Shown: piece by piece, positions 33,235 to 44,550 of the stretch
Position numbering within the stretch: the stretch's first letter is position 1
Layout: the number at the start of each line of letters is the position of its first letter
DNA from: Trebouxia sp. TZW2008
Taxonomy: Eukaryota > Chlorophyta > Trebouxiophyceae > Trebouxiales > Trebouxiaceae
Length of the DNA: 64,000 nucleotides
Reading direction: 5' to 3'
Assembly: GCA_002118135.1 (NCBI GenBank)
Contig: BDIU01000140.1
Span: 186,001-250,000 of the forward strand
The notes under the pieces: model-generated
Databases searched by the model: none
Seen by the model: the letters and a program-made list of their open reading frames with translations, nothing else
Told to the model about the DNA's origin: nothing
Made by a program: the position numbers and the translations under genes

Positions 33235-34141
33235 TCAGTTGATGGGAATATCAGTAACCTCAGGCTCTGCTGGCTGTGTTCTGTTGATTGTGAGAGTCAA
33301 GACACCCTGTTCTACTGAAGCCTTGATCTGAGACACATCAGCATCCTCAGGAAGGTTCCAAGTCCTTTTGAAGGTACCAAATCTGCGTTCCTGCCTCCTG
33401 CGCTGTACCTTGCTTTCTGAGGCATCTGACTTGCTGGTGGATGTGTCTTCAACATCAACATTACTGCTGCCCTTGGTAGTTGACGCTGAGCGCTGCTGCC
33501 TCTGTCCGCTGATACTCAGAACACGCTCCTTGTTCACTTGCACCTGCAATGAACAACAGCATTGTTTAAGCCATACAGTGATACAGCAAGCGTCCACAGT
33601 GCACTTGGCATGCGTGAAAGACAGCCTTGCTGGTCGCACAGGGACAGATGTCTGTGCCTTACACAGGGCAATGAGCTGAGCAGTAGCTGTTGGAAATGCA
33701 GCTCTGCTGTGCTGTCCAGATGCAACTGCTGCTTAGAACACAGTTGAGGTATACCTTGATGTCGTTCTTGCCAAGCCCAGGTACGTCAGCGACGAATGTG
33801 TACTCTTCGCTGGTCTCCTCAACGTCGACAGGAAACCACATGTTGTTGCTGGCCTGCTCAGCCCACTTCTCGAAGGAGCGCTGGCCTCCTTGCCTCCTGC
33901 TCCAACCGCCGTAAGAAGGACCACATCCGATGACATTGGGACCCCAGCAGTTCCCGTATGAAGCTCCGGCAGCTATCGAGCTTGCGTTGCGAAGTGACTG
34001 CAGCTGACGAAGGCCAGGCTTGCCGACGACAGCAGGTCGAACGACACAAATACGAGCAGAAGGGGCTGCGCGCACTGCACTGGTGTGGGCTGCCTTTGCA
34101 ACTGATGGTGTTGACATAGCGGCAGCGGTTGCGAAAGCCAT
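33235..34141 (-). CDS. Plastid-type small heat-shock protein (HSP20), copy 1
   Basis: An ATP-independent holdase chaperone. Two exons, 34141-33755 and 33543-33235, phase 0, give 231 residues. The start is the ATG at 34141, the first in frame. Residues 1-55 are rich in Ala, Ser, Thr, Arg and Val without acids, as in a chloroplast transit peptide. The amphipathic segment RSFEKWAEQASNNMWFPVDV precedes the alpha-crystallin domain (VADVPGLGKNDIKV; SISGQRQQ; RRFGTFKRTWNLPEDAD; GVLTLTINR). The intron falls just after NDIK. The C-terminal IPIN is the I-x-I motif that docks into neighbouring subunits. The loop between the SISGQ strand and the RRFGTF strand is unusually long (~45 residues, Ser-rich). 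The neighbouring paralogue at 43343-44171 has the same structure. Confidence 0.9.
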
Positions 34142-34246
34142 TATCACGACTGTGTAAGGAGATTCGCAGTCGGTATTGGACGTGAACGCTGTGGCTGAGG
34201 ATGAAGCGCGCTATGGAGTGAACAGCTGCAGAGCGACTTGGTGGTG

Positions 34247-34318
34247 ATATACTGGTCGTACCGAAGCTTCTGAGGTTGACAGCGAGCAGATCTGCGCTGC
34301 GAAAGCTTCGAAAGTTCG
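34247..34318 (-). promoter_or_regulatory. Heat-shock elements and TATA-like box of HSP20 copy 1
   Basis: Two perfect nGAAnnTTCn units (34262-34271 and 34309-34318), with a TATATC box at 34247-34252, lie about 105-180 bp upstream of the ATG. Additional TTCnnGAA dyads occur at 34364-34380. This arrangement fits HSF-driven heat induction. Confidence 0.6.
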
Positions 34319-34984
34319 ACCTAAGCACGTGAGCTCTGAGCCAAGCTCAGCCAGGATTTTGGCTTCCGGAAGTTCCGGAACACGATCTGGCTTCCGCAAT
34401 TTACGGAACCGCAATCTGATATTGCCACTGGTGTCGAGAGTCCTCCGTACTATCGACGTGGGCCACATCGCGTAAGACATGACTCCAACGGCGCTAAGGA
34501 GGCTGATCCAGGACCGCTGATCCAGGATCACTGATCCTGCTGCCAAGCATCAGTGTATCTGCAAGCAAAGGCAAGACTTCTTACGTTGCCAGCGGTGACC
34601 TGCCCAATCAGTCATCGCGTATGGTTGCACTCGTCCTTAATGATCAGAAAGGAAACACATTGTATCTTGTGACGATCACTGATGTTGTTCCACATTTGCA
34701 GCAGCTTCAAATTGCAAGTCAACAAAGCATGAACTCAGCATTTGTTCTTGGCCACTTCAGCTGCCTCGTGATGCAGCATGCAGCATATATGTGTCCATGT
34801 GCCTTTTCATATGCAATGCAACCTGCTTGCCTATCCTAAGGCTGTGCAGGTGACAGCTTGCAGGCATCACAGCTATAGGCAGCTAGCTCCATTCAAAATC
34901 AGGAATGCATGTGCCTCAGGTAAACTCTCAACATAGGTTTGTCTTTATGATGAGTCTGTCTGTATAAGTCATGCAATTGCATGC

Positions 34985-35012
34985 TGGCATGCAACAATGA
35001 TGTTGCATGCCA
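34985..35012. other. Perfect 12-bp stem, 4-nt loop hairpin
   Basis: TGGCATGCAACA (34985-34996) is followed by ATGA and its exact reverse complement (35001-35012). A second short stem CAAG/CTTG follows. There is no T-run after it, so it does not look like a pol III terminator. Confidence 0.6.
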
Positions 35013-35107
35013 AGCCTCTGCTTGGCATCACCTGCAATTGCTTGCCGTCATACATAACCCACATGCTTGTCCTCAATCAAGATCATGTGAGCATTTCAGC
35101 TTTGAGT

Positions 35108-35283
35108 AAAATAGCTTTTGTTTATAATGACTGCTTTGGTCACCAAGGAAATTGTCCTTGATTCGATTGTCCTTCCTCAGAGGTACCACTTCAGTCAGAA
35201 TTCACTGACTGGTTCCCAGTCGCATCGTCCTTACATCAACAGTGTCCTTGCATCAAGTGTCCTTACAAAGAGAAGTTACTGTA
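35108..35283. mobile_element. MITE copy
   Basis: Left end degenerate (TTTATAATGACTGCTTTGGTC), right end ACAAAGAGAAGTTACTGTA. Internal boxes CTCAGAGGTACCACT and GGTTCCCAGT match the full copy at 58174. Confidence 0.65.
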
Positions 35284-35799
35284 TCAGCTTCACAGTGCTC
35301 ACTGCCTCATGACAGTGCTTGCAGTGTGTCAAGCATGTCGGGCTCTGCTTTGTTGAAGCTCGATGTTGAGCACTAATGCAGTCTGTGTGCCAGTTGCGCA
35401 TGCAGTGTCCCACTTTAGAGGGTTGCATGGGACACCGCATGCAACACTCTCAAGCTTTTGCATCAATCTCATGCGCTGAAGGCAAACTCCAGAGCATCAG
35501 AAGTCACGACAAGCAATTTAAAGAACAAACATATAGGACACATAGTGTGGACTAAACTGTAGAGCACACATAGCGTGCAGAAATACTATATACAGCATAG
35601 CGCACTTTGCTGATGTGGATTATGATGGGCATGATGTGTTGTGCCCCTCAGGTGCCTTCAACGCCTGCATGCATGCCTGCCAAGCATGCCTGTTGGGAAG
35701 TGAAGCAGTCGTCACAAAGAGAAGTCAGCATAAAGACCTTGCTGCCAAAAGCATCAGTGCGATGTTCAGGCCGCGCGCCAACCTTGGGTGTGTGCATTG

Positions 35800-38700
35800 C
35801 CAGGCGGTCAAAGGCCAGGAAGGGGCAGCAACTGAAATGGACGAGCTCAAGCAGCAGTTGCTCTCTGCTCAGCTGGCACTGGCAGAGCAGCAGCGCCTGC
35901 ACCAGGCAGAACTGAACCAGCACGCTGTTCACTACCGCAACAGGTGACCTGTCATGCAGTGACTCCTCTTAGTCATGACTGCTTTGCTTCCTAAGAAGTT
36001 TGTCCTTATATTGAGTTTTCCTAACTCAGAGGTACTACTGCGGTCAGAATGCAGTGATCGGTAACAAATTGCATTGTTTCTACACTGAGCATGCCCTTCG
36101 TTGAGTGTCCATACAAAGAGAAGCTACTGTATCACAGTTGTTCCTGTGAGCGGGTGTGGCATGGCACACAGTGCAGCTTTCGTCTGCTGTCAGCGCACTG
36201 CTTTTTGCCTATTTGTGTGGTGATTGAGCAAAGCTATTGTGCATACATATGTGTGTCTCATGGTCACAGCTGGTGTGGGATAGCACAGGACCAAACTGGT
36301 TGAGGACAGTTGATTGCTCCAGCAAGATGTACATAGCTGGGCCTGCTGAGCCTGTCTAGCACACATTTAGAACGTTGCAAAGCACTGGCCGCAGAGGATC
36401 AACAGCATTTCTTTAGAGGACCACAGCTAGAACAGCATAAGCTGACAGGTTGCACACACATGCAAAGTACCACAAGCACACCTGACACCAATATGCTGCA
36501 GCTTAAAGGAAACAACAGATCTGGGTTTGGCAAAATTGTGAAACTCAACCGGAGCAGTGCTATGGTGGCTATTTGAATTGTTTGTGAAATGTCTCATATG
36601 TGTCTCATACATGTCTCAGACATTGATCTGGTTTATTGCTAGATGCTGACTATGCAGTGTTGTGATGCACATTATGTCTATCATGTGCTGTCCATGTTGT
36701 CAGCCTTTGACCAGACCAGCATCTGTGTTTGTGCTGTCATTCTGTAGCTGACATGGTCATCACCGTCTGATGCTCAAAGGTCCATTCCCGGGCTGGCTGA
36801 CAGGTTGATTTGTTCTTCCTTCCTGACTGACTGATTGCTTGACTCAGTGACTGACTGCACAGCATGAGATACAAGGTACGTACATCCAGCTCAATTCAAA
36901 TGATATAAAATGGCACAGGACCAGACTGGTTGGCGACAGCTAATCGCTCCAGTCAATACCTAGCTGGGCCTGCTGAGACTGTCTAGCACGCGTTTAGAAT
37001 CAATGAATGAATGCGTACGTGCAGCCTGTCACCTGGCCACAAGTGAAGTTCTGCTTGGCTGCAACACTGGCATGCTCAGCTTATGAGAGACGCACCTCAC
37101 AAGTGGGTGTTGCAGTCAGCCCAGCGGTCACGCAATTAGCGGTTTAGCAGCTCAGACGCAGCCGATACAGCTTCTGCCACAGATTGCACCAGATTTACCT
37201 TGTAATCAGGATTAACATTTGCACAACCCTGGCGTTAGCGTTATGTCACAGACACCAGGGAAAGCTGTGAGTTGAAGCCCAGAGGTTGTGCATGCAGGCT
37301 GGAGCTGGCAGCACAGGAACAGACAATGAAGGCCCAGCATGCTGAGCAGGTGGAGGTGATCCAGAATGAGCTGCAGGCTGTCAGGACTGCCCTGCACGAG
37401 GAGCGCTTGCTCAGCAGCCAGCGTGCCCAGCACCTGGAAGCAAGCTCCGCACAGGAGGCTCAGGTACGGGTGGCTTTCTAGGGTACCAGGAGAAGCTTGT
37501 TGGGGCACTGGATACTACCCCCATACCCCTACGGCGAGTATCTGTTCTGGATCACACCCCTATACCCTTGCACCCTTTACCCCAAAGGAGTACAGGGGGT
37601 TATCTTTTCTGGGACAATCTGTTCAGGGTACCGGATACTACCCCTATACCCCTACAGGGAGTATCCCTTCCGGCTGCTAAACCCAATAACCCTTATACCC
37701 CTTACCCCGAAGGGGTACTGAAGAGTATCTTTTTCATCAGGATTTTTTTGGGGTACCGAACATTTCTCCTATACCCCTGCGGGGAGCGGCTCATTTTGAT
37801 CAAGTCGCGGCTCTTGCAGTGCAGCCTCGCGTTGACTGGCAGCATGGCTATCGCTAGGTCTCAAATCAAAATGGTTCAGAGGCAGATCACTGCTTCTGCA
37901 TGCCTCAAGCAGGCTCCTGGAACTGTACTAGCAAGCATGTATATGTTGATGTTGGTGGTGATGCCATCGTCAGCAGGTGCTGTTGAGGCTGCAGTGTTGG
38001 CCCTGCAATAAAACTCATTGGATGATGGTGATTCCCACCATCAAAAGTGCAAAAAAATCTTGAAACCCTAAACCCTACAAATCTTTTCTTTGACCAATTC
38101 CCCTAACAGACATCAAGTTGCAAATTTTTGTTAGGCTTTTTCCAATCCTAGCGCCCAAACCCGATGAACTATCATGTCAGGAGCAGCACTGAGGCGTGAG
38201 GGCTGGCAAGCAGGGCATACCAAAAGCTGTTTTGTCAAGTGCTGGCTTCTTCAGTCCATTTACGATCCACCAAGACTCAACCATTGTTTGTATTTGATTT
38301 TGATTGGATGCCTCCAAGGCTTCCCCCCTCTCCTGTCAAAGCCTGCTCCAGGGTCTGTGTGTTTTGGTTAACTTGCAGCTGTAGCTTTCATGCTTGTGCT
38401 GAAGCAGAGCTGAAGCAGACTCAAGGTTTGTGACTTTGTAAGGCTTTTCACTATCAATCAATCTTACTTACACTGGAGTAACTAGACTGCTGACTGTGTA
38501 CTTAGGCAGCGAGATAGTCATCAACCAATCACTGCGTTGAGTTTGTCTTGTAGCCGACACCAAATTGAAGGTGTTACTTCAACACACGCCACTTTGGGAT
38601 ATTGCTCTTGTGCTAATTTGTTACAAGGCTTGCTTGTGATGGCAGGCGAGCGAGGCGCAGAGTGGTTTGGCAGTTGAGGTGGAGCGGCTGCGCCAGCGCC

Positions 38701-41129
38701 TGGCCCAAGCAAAGGCAGACCTGCATCTGAGTAACATACACTACAACTACCAGGTTAGTGTCCCTTGCTGCTTCACTGCTGACATTTGCTCTCTGTGCAC
38801 TTTCTGTAGGTGTGTGGTTCTTCACAATCATCAGCAGCTGAAAGTGACTTGATCCAACTGCCTGCTGCTGGTCTGCTAGATGTGGCCATGTCACAAATGG
38901 CCAGCAGCGTTGTGCCTGTCAGGTGGTCTGGCAATGTGTGTGTGAAGTGTCAAACCTTGTGATGGTTGGTCAAGTCAAAGGCACAGCCTGTCCCACTTGA
39001 CTCAGAAACATCTGGAACAATTCGTTGTAGCTTGATGTTCATTGTCCAACAGGTGTCATGCAAAGCATGATGCCCAAGTCAAGCCAAGTTGTCAACATCA
39101 GGTTTGTGTCACTGGAGTCTGTCTAGCAACTTTGCGGCACATGTTGGCAGGATGCAGGCCAGCAGGACAGCAGAGCCCTCACATCCCTGGCAAATGCTTG
39201 ACCCATCCTCATGCCTTGTCCCAAGTCTGCTGCAGGCAGCCTCTATGCATGCATGCCCATATCAGCACAGAGGTCTCGATCAACAGTTGCTGCACCAAGC
39301 AGGTGCAGTCTTGCATCGATGACTGCAGCTCACAGCGCTGGCTGCTGCATCAAATGGACACAGCTCCAGCTGGGTGTGTGGGTCTAATTTGGAGGTGCTA
39401 CTGCAGAGGGGTCTGGCTCAGTCTGTTGCGGCTGACGCTAGGGGCTTGCCTCCTGGGGAGCGCATGGAGCGACTTGAGAAGGCCCAGGGTCTGCTGGAAC
39501 CCATGTTCAACAAGGACACGCTGGCGTCTGACTTCAGAGGGCTGGTGGCTTACAACTTGAGCTTCGTGGTGCACGAGCTGGGGCAGCACATGAGGGCCAT
39601 TGAGCTGAACTGCACTGCTGCAGCTCTCAATCCTGAGATGGCTGTAAAGGCTGTGCAGCACAGGGCTCGCATCTGGGAAGACATAGGCGACTTCAGCAAT
39701 GCTGCCGTAGAAGTCCCCTAGGCCTGCCTGTAACAAAGTGCTCTGTGTTACTCCAGGATCCTCTGCAGTGAGTTGAACTCGAGGAGCCGTTACGAAATGC
39801 TGTGTGTTACTCTAGGATACTCCACAGTGAGTTAGCTCAAGGAGCTCGACTGATCCACTTGCAAGCGAGCACTTTCGTGTGATCTACGCACTGCCAGCAA
39901 TGAAGATCTCAGGCATTACTGCAAGTAACACTGCACTTGTTATACTGCCGCCTTCTGCCTGCAGTGTTGCTTGCTCTGTGTGTGCAGCTGGGCTAATTGA
40001 CAGGCCAGGAAGCATGGGTGCCGCAAAGGGTGCAGTCATGTCATGCAAGACCACAAGCATTGCTGGTACGCCATTGCTGGTACGCCATGCTTGTGGTCTT
40101 ACATGATATGACTGCACCCTTTGCATCGTCCTGCAGCATGGTTCTGACCACCACAGCCAAAGTTGCCAACACTAGCAAGCCGCACCCGCCATGTTTGCAA
40201 CTGCTGCGCTAGCTTGCTATTCAACAGGCTTGTCATTGCACCACACGTCTGCAAAAGCTGGACCACCTCTCCCGGTACCAGCATCCTCTGGTGTGAGAGC
40301 AAGGAAGGGTTTGGCCTCATGTCGACAGGACCTTGAGTCCCTATGTCACCTTTTGCAACTGTCAAGCCATGAGTTCCAGTTGCCCCAGTGAGGCCAGAAA
40401 CAGAAACAGGGTGAGGCATACCTGTTACCTACCTCGCGTTTGAGCGGGCACAGGTACAGTGACTTCTCTTTGTACCGATTGCTTTGGGTTTCCAAAAAGA
40501 TTGTGCTTGCATCGAATTGTCTCTACTCAAGAGGGACCACTGCAGTCCAAGTGCAGTGATAGGTTCCCCATTGCATTGTCCTTACATCGAGTGTTTACAA
40601 AAAGAAGTTACTGTAATGATTGATCAATCAATCAGTCAATGATCAATCAATCAATCATCAGTGAGGCCAGCCCATGAAGTACTGCATTGCTTGGCACGCA
40701 GGACATGCAGCAGTTGATGGCATAGGGGCAGCAGGGATTGGAGGCCTGCCGTTCAACAGGCTTGTCATTCCACCATATGTCTGCAAAAGCTGAGCCGCCT
40801 CGCATGGTACCAGCATCCTCTGATGTGAGAGCAAGGGACCAGGATTTGGCCATTGTTACCCATATTGTGCATGAGCTTGACTCCTCATTGTGCTTGGGCT
40901 TGCAGAGTGTTCTGGCTGACACTTGTTAGAGGATGATTTGATGAACTTTCATCAGCCCTCTGAAATGCGGCTTGGATCTGCAGGACGTGCAGCGGTTGAT
41001 GGCAGAGGGGCGGCAGGGATTGGAGGACTACTTGGCTGAGCTGAGTGGGAAGCGTAACAGGCTGAGGGCTCGCAGCATCCTACAGCTGGACATCACAGCC
41101 AGCAAGACACAGATTGCAAAAGCTGGCAG
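35800..41129 (+). CDS. Coiled-coil/TPR protein, possibly with start of a J-domain
   Basis: Internal exons that join in phase: ~35800-35943, 37298-37463, 38646-38753, 39407-39706 (or 39712), 40984-41129. The first three encode charged coiled coil (MDELKQQLLSAQLALAEQQR; AEQVEVIQNELQAVRTALHE; VEVERLRQRLAQAKADLHL). The fourth shows TPR-like helices (GLVAYNLSFVVHELGQHMRA, then ARIWEDIGDFSNA). The fifth (DVQRLMAEGRQGLEDYLAEL, then LDITASKTQIAKAG) resembles the end of the TPR region and helix I-II start of TPR-J co-chaperones, where D-x-x-A-S-x-x-x-I-x-K-A-Y is expected. No HPD motif was found further on, so the J-domain idea is unproven. Neither start nor stop is identified. The introns hold MITEs, a long hairpin and exon-fragment duplications. 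Confidence 0.5.
35970..36131. mobile_element. MITE copy
   Basis: Right end ACAAAGAGAAGCTACTGTA, internal boxes CTCAGAGGTACTACTG and GGTCAGAATGCAGTGATCGG. The left terminal repeat has decayed. Confidence 0.6.
37485..37800 (+). repeat. C-rich tandem repeat with TACCCCTATACCCCT core
   Basis: Three to four ~125-bp units, each with ACTACCCCTATACCCCTAC, GGGAGTATC and CCCCAAAGGGGTA-type dyads. The unit reads Pro/Tyr-rich in one frame, but the frame is not kept. It lies in an intron of the coiled-coil/TPR gene. Confidence 0.6.
38062..38080 (+). other. Short telomere-like stretch
   Basis: AAACCCTAAACCCTAC contains under two CCCTAAA units, the plant-type telomere repeat. It is too short to indicate a former chromosome end. 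Confidence 0.3.
39745..39850 (+). repeat. Tandem pair of ~65-bp units
   Basis: The block CTGTGTTACTC(C/T)AGGAT followed by CAGTGAGTT and CTCGAGGAG/CTCAAGGAG is repeated once, in the intron after the TPR exon. Confidence 0.55.
40023..40124 (+). ncRNA. Long hairpin, candidate small-RNA precursor or tiny foldback element
   Basis: Two 38-nt arms (40023-40060 and 40087-40124) are complementary at 36 of 38 positions, with no bulges. The 26-nt loop is itself a tandem of about 14 nt (TGCTGGTACGCCAT). The two mismatches are transitions, as in a decaying foldback or a wobble-tolerant RNA stem. It lies in an intron on the sense strand of the TPR gene. Confidence 0.5.
40455..40616. mobile_element. MITE copy
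   Basis: Starts TACAGTGACTTCTCTTTGTA and ends ACAAAAAGAAGTTACTGTA. TA dinucleotides at both ends fit a TA target duplication. Immediately after it comes a run of TGATCAATCAATCAG-type repeats. Confidence 0.7.
40690..40745 (+). pseudogene. Copy of the start of exon 40984-41129
   Basis: CAGGACATGCAGCAGTTGATGG and GGGGCAGCAGGGATTGGAGG repeat the first ~50 nt of the real exon with its CAG acceptor, but contain an in-frame stop. A matching copy of the exon's end (CAGCAAGACACAGATTGCAA) lies downstream at 41190-41225. Confidence 0.65.
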
Positions 41130-41229
41130 GTGCCTCCACTGTCCTTCTGCTTTTGTGCGTTAAACAGCTGTTGCCTACCTGCTAGTAGTGCTGCCAGCAA
41201 GACACAGATTGCAAGGGCTGGCAGGTGCC

Positions 41230-43340
41230 TCCACGGTTCGTCTGCTTTTGTGCATTGCACAGCTGTTGCCTACTTGCTGGTAAGCGCTGCAGCTCCACAC
41301 AACCTGGCTACTCACGCCTGAGCGCTGTGAGGGGTTGTGCTGCCATCTGCGATTGATCATTTGATACTTCTCAAATTGCGGTTGAGGGAGCTGTATGGGA
41401 CTCATCAGACTTGCCGGTTTCACAGCACAGGTGAAAGTGTGAGCAATGTTTTCAAAGCTGACCTTTGCCGTGAAAAATTGACAGACTGTAGCAAGCTCTT
41501 TGCCCCAGCAAATATAAGCAGCAGGTGAAATAGAACAAGCACCCTCAGCTAACATGTCTTGAAAGCGTTGTTTGGGGAGACTGATAAACGTTGTTGAAAG
41601 CAAAGCTTCTGTGACTGCACTTGCATGCGTTCAAGCCGTCCTGACCAATCTGTCAGCAGCTAAGTCAACAAGCCTTCCTTGATGATTTGGTTGTTTGGTC
41701 ATTGGAATCTTCAAATGCTGTACATACATCTGTAGTGGTGATTTACTGCATCACTTTGACTGAGGCACTGATCAGAATTAAATGCCAACACCAGAGCAGC
41801 ATGATTTGAGAAGCAGTTGCTGCTGATACAGACACATGGGCACATCAACAAGCTCACACTGCATGGCGTCATCAGCTTCTGCACATCTGCACCGCTCCAT
41901 AAGGCCTTGGTGGCTAGCATCATATGGTTTGATTCCTGAGTCTCTGTCCCTCTCTCTGTCTCTGTCTATCAAGTCGCATGCACACAGCATAGCACAGGCT
42001 GGACAGGTGATGAAATGAAGGACAGGCGCGCTGACAGCTGAGGCATCCAGGTTCATGTGTTGCTTGAGCACGGCATTGAAGGGGCGCTGACTTGAGTGTG
42101 GTGATGCCGCAGGAAGATGTTGGCCCAGCACAGCCCAGACCATGTCCAGGACGCCAGAGTGAAGCAAGAGCGCACAGTGAGGGTTTGCACCATTGCACAG
42201 TGAGGGTTTGCACCATTGCAGCTGCCAGTGACGAGCTCATCTGCAAGCACTAAGGCCGTGCCTCCTGCTGAAACTACAGCCCTGGGGGTTTGACACGCTT
42301 GCTAGAATTTAGATTGAAATAAAAAAACGTCATAGAGACTCAGCAGGGAGTCATACAGACAATGTCAGTTCAATTTTGCTTGCCACTAGCAGAACATATG
42401 ACAGGCCTGCTGAGGTCTGCTTGCCACCATCAGAACATGGGACAGCCCTGCTCTCATCTGCTTGCCAACAACAATAATTCTGAGCATGGCTGTGGCATTC
42501 GCTCGGCCATGTTGGGCGCAGCACAGCAAGTCAGCTAAGCGAAAAGGCAGCTAAGCAGCAAGTCAGCTAAGCAGCAACAGCCAAGTGTAAGATGATGCTC
42601 CGAGATGCATATAGCTGCATCGTTTGGACCAACAGTTTAGTTGCGGTACAACTGGTTGAATGTTGCTGTGATGTGTGATCTTGGCATGTTTCCAAAGCTT
42701 CCTCGTCAGTGTAATTTTGATTACAGATCACCAACTAAGTAAATGTAGCACTGGTGTTATTTGCACTGCTGCACGACAAGCTCAATGAGCTTGCATTAGA
42801 CAGCTGTGTAGACCATGTTGGGAAATTTGTAAGCATCATAAGGAGGATTGCACCCCTTGCCAGATGCATTTCAATTCAGGATGTATTTGCATGGAAACTG
42901 CCAGGAGCGTTGTGATGGCGCTCAGCTGCACATGCATTTTGCAGCATGCCAGCAGAAGCATTACTGTAACAGGGTAGCACATAAGCTAGTGAATATAGCC
43001 TAGTAGCATCAACCGGTTGCACGTCGTTTTATAACAATTACAATCACTGTACTAGGGTCAACATCCGCTATGATTTTTACATGCTTATGACAAAATTAGC
43101 TCTATCAGGCAATATTGATATAGATGCTTGTGTTAAACTACTGCATGTACACAGAAAATTTGCAGAGAGTATTCACAAAGAACAAGTTGTATGACCCAAA
43201 AGCTGTTCATTGAAAAATCGAAAATCAGGATGTAACCAGACACGAACAAATGAAGACGCATTTATGTGTTTGAATACCACATTCATTTCAGCTGTATTGT
43301 TGCAGCACAATACCACTACGACAAGCTACAGGCAAAGAGT
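41230..43340. other. Stretch without a supported gene
   Basis: I find no exon with convincing splice sites. There is a simple TCTCTGTC run at ~41940 and a 21-bp tandem pair (GTGAGGGTTTGCACCATTGCAC) at ~42178-42218. Confidence 0.4.
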
Positions 43341-43342
43341 GT

Positions 43343-44171
43343 TTAGTTGATGGGAATGTTGGTCACTTCTGGCTCTGCTGGCTGAATCCTGGCCACCTTC
43401 AGAGTCAACACACCCTGCTCAACTGAGGCCTTGATCTGTGACAAGTCTGCATCCTCTGGCAAGTTCCAGGTCCTCTTGAATGTGCCAAAGCGCCTCTCCT
43501 GCCGTCTTCTGAACACCTTCTGCTCTGCCTTGCTGTTTTCTTGACCCTCAACATCCACATTGCGGCCACTAGTAGATGCATCAGCTGAAGATGCTGAAGA
43601 CGTATCAGCTGAAGATGTCTGCTGCTGCTGCCGCCTTTCACCACTGATGCTGAGCTCACGATCCTTGTTGACCTGGACCTGCAACAAAATCAGGAGTGTC
43701 AGAAAATGCCATTGCTGTGTAACAGGTCTTGCCAGGTCAGGCTGGCAGAGCAACAGTGCAGAGCAGCTGAACCTGTTCACAAAATTGTGGCTTGAAGTGC
43801 AGGTACATATTGGCAACTATGGCGGCGGACTGTACCTTTATGTCTTTCTTGCCGAGCCCTGGAACATCGGCCACGAAAGAGTACTCCTGTGCAGTCTCTT
43901 CAAGGTCGACTGGGAACCACAAGCTGTTGCTGGCCTGCTCTGCCCACTTTTCGAAGGATCGCTGCATGTTTGAAGTGTTCCCCCATTGCTGCTGGTATGA
44001 AGGACCGCAACGCCCACCGACGCTCCAGACAGCCTGAACTGCCGATGATCTGGTGTTGCGCGGCACGCCGAAGACGGGAGACCTGCCGATCGGCCTGGCA
44101 GGTATGCAAACGTGATATTTGGCAACTGATGCAGGACGTGCTGTAGCTCTAGTGGTGACTGCTGAAGACAT
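43343..44171 (-). CDS. Plastid-type small heat-shock protein (HSP20), copy 2
   Basis: Exons 44171-43836 and 43678-43343, phase 0, give 223 residues starting at the first in-frame ATG. The transit-peptide-like N-terminus (SSAVTTRATARPASVAKYH) differs from copy 1, while RSFEKWAEQASNSLWFPVDL, VADVPGLGKKDIK, SISGERRQQQQ, ERRFGTFKRTWNLPEDADL and the terminal IPIN are closely similar. The intron is at the same codon as in copy 1. The loop before the RRFGTF strand is again long, Gln/Ser/Ala-rich. Copy 2 lies 379 bp from the divergent kinase gene's start, and the region between holds three perfect heat-shock elements. Confidence 0.9.
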
Positions 44172-44276
44172 AGAAGTCACAGCCACGGAGTGCAGGATCA
44201 CAAACTGCCTTGAAAGCGCAAATTGAATTTGTAAGTTGATGTGAAGGTAGAGTGAAGTGCGGCAACAAAGTGGCTG

Positions 44277-44341
44277 GCTTTATTGCCCAGGACAAGAAGC
44301 TTCGGAACTTTCCGACACCAACGTTGCGCCAGGAAGTTTCG
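44277..44341. promoter_or_regulatory. Cluster of three heat-shock elements in a divergent promoter
   Basis: Perfect nGAAnnTTCn units at 44295-44304, 44304-44313 and 44332-44341. A TATA-like AATAAAG (minus strand) at 44277-44283 is on the HSP20 side. Another TTCnnGAA occurs near 44419. The region may serve both the HSP20 gene (minus) and the kinase gene (plus). Confidence 0.6.
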
Positions 44342-44550
44342 GAAGTGTCGGAGTAACGCCTGTCGTAACGCTTGCTAATGACGCCGTAACACATTTCTAG
44401 CCAGAATTCTCAGGTTTCGGGAAAGAGCCCACTCGTAATCGCGATGTGCGCAGGCTCATTAAGCGTGTGAGCGAACCTTCAACATAGCGTATTTCTCACT
44501 TGCTCCTTCTGCAGGTCATTTGTACAACGCAAATCTACTGCGCCAGCACT

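Noticed and set aside
38062..38080. Telomere remnant
   Set aside because: Fewer than two CCCTAAA units is within chance expectation.
41130..41700. Search for the HPD half of a J-domain after the TPR exon
   Set aside because: No His-Pro-Asp with suitable flanking helices was found on the plus strand, so the J-domain call stays tentative.
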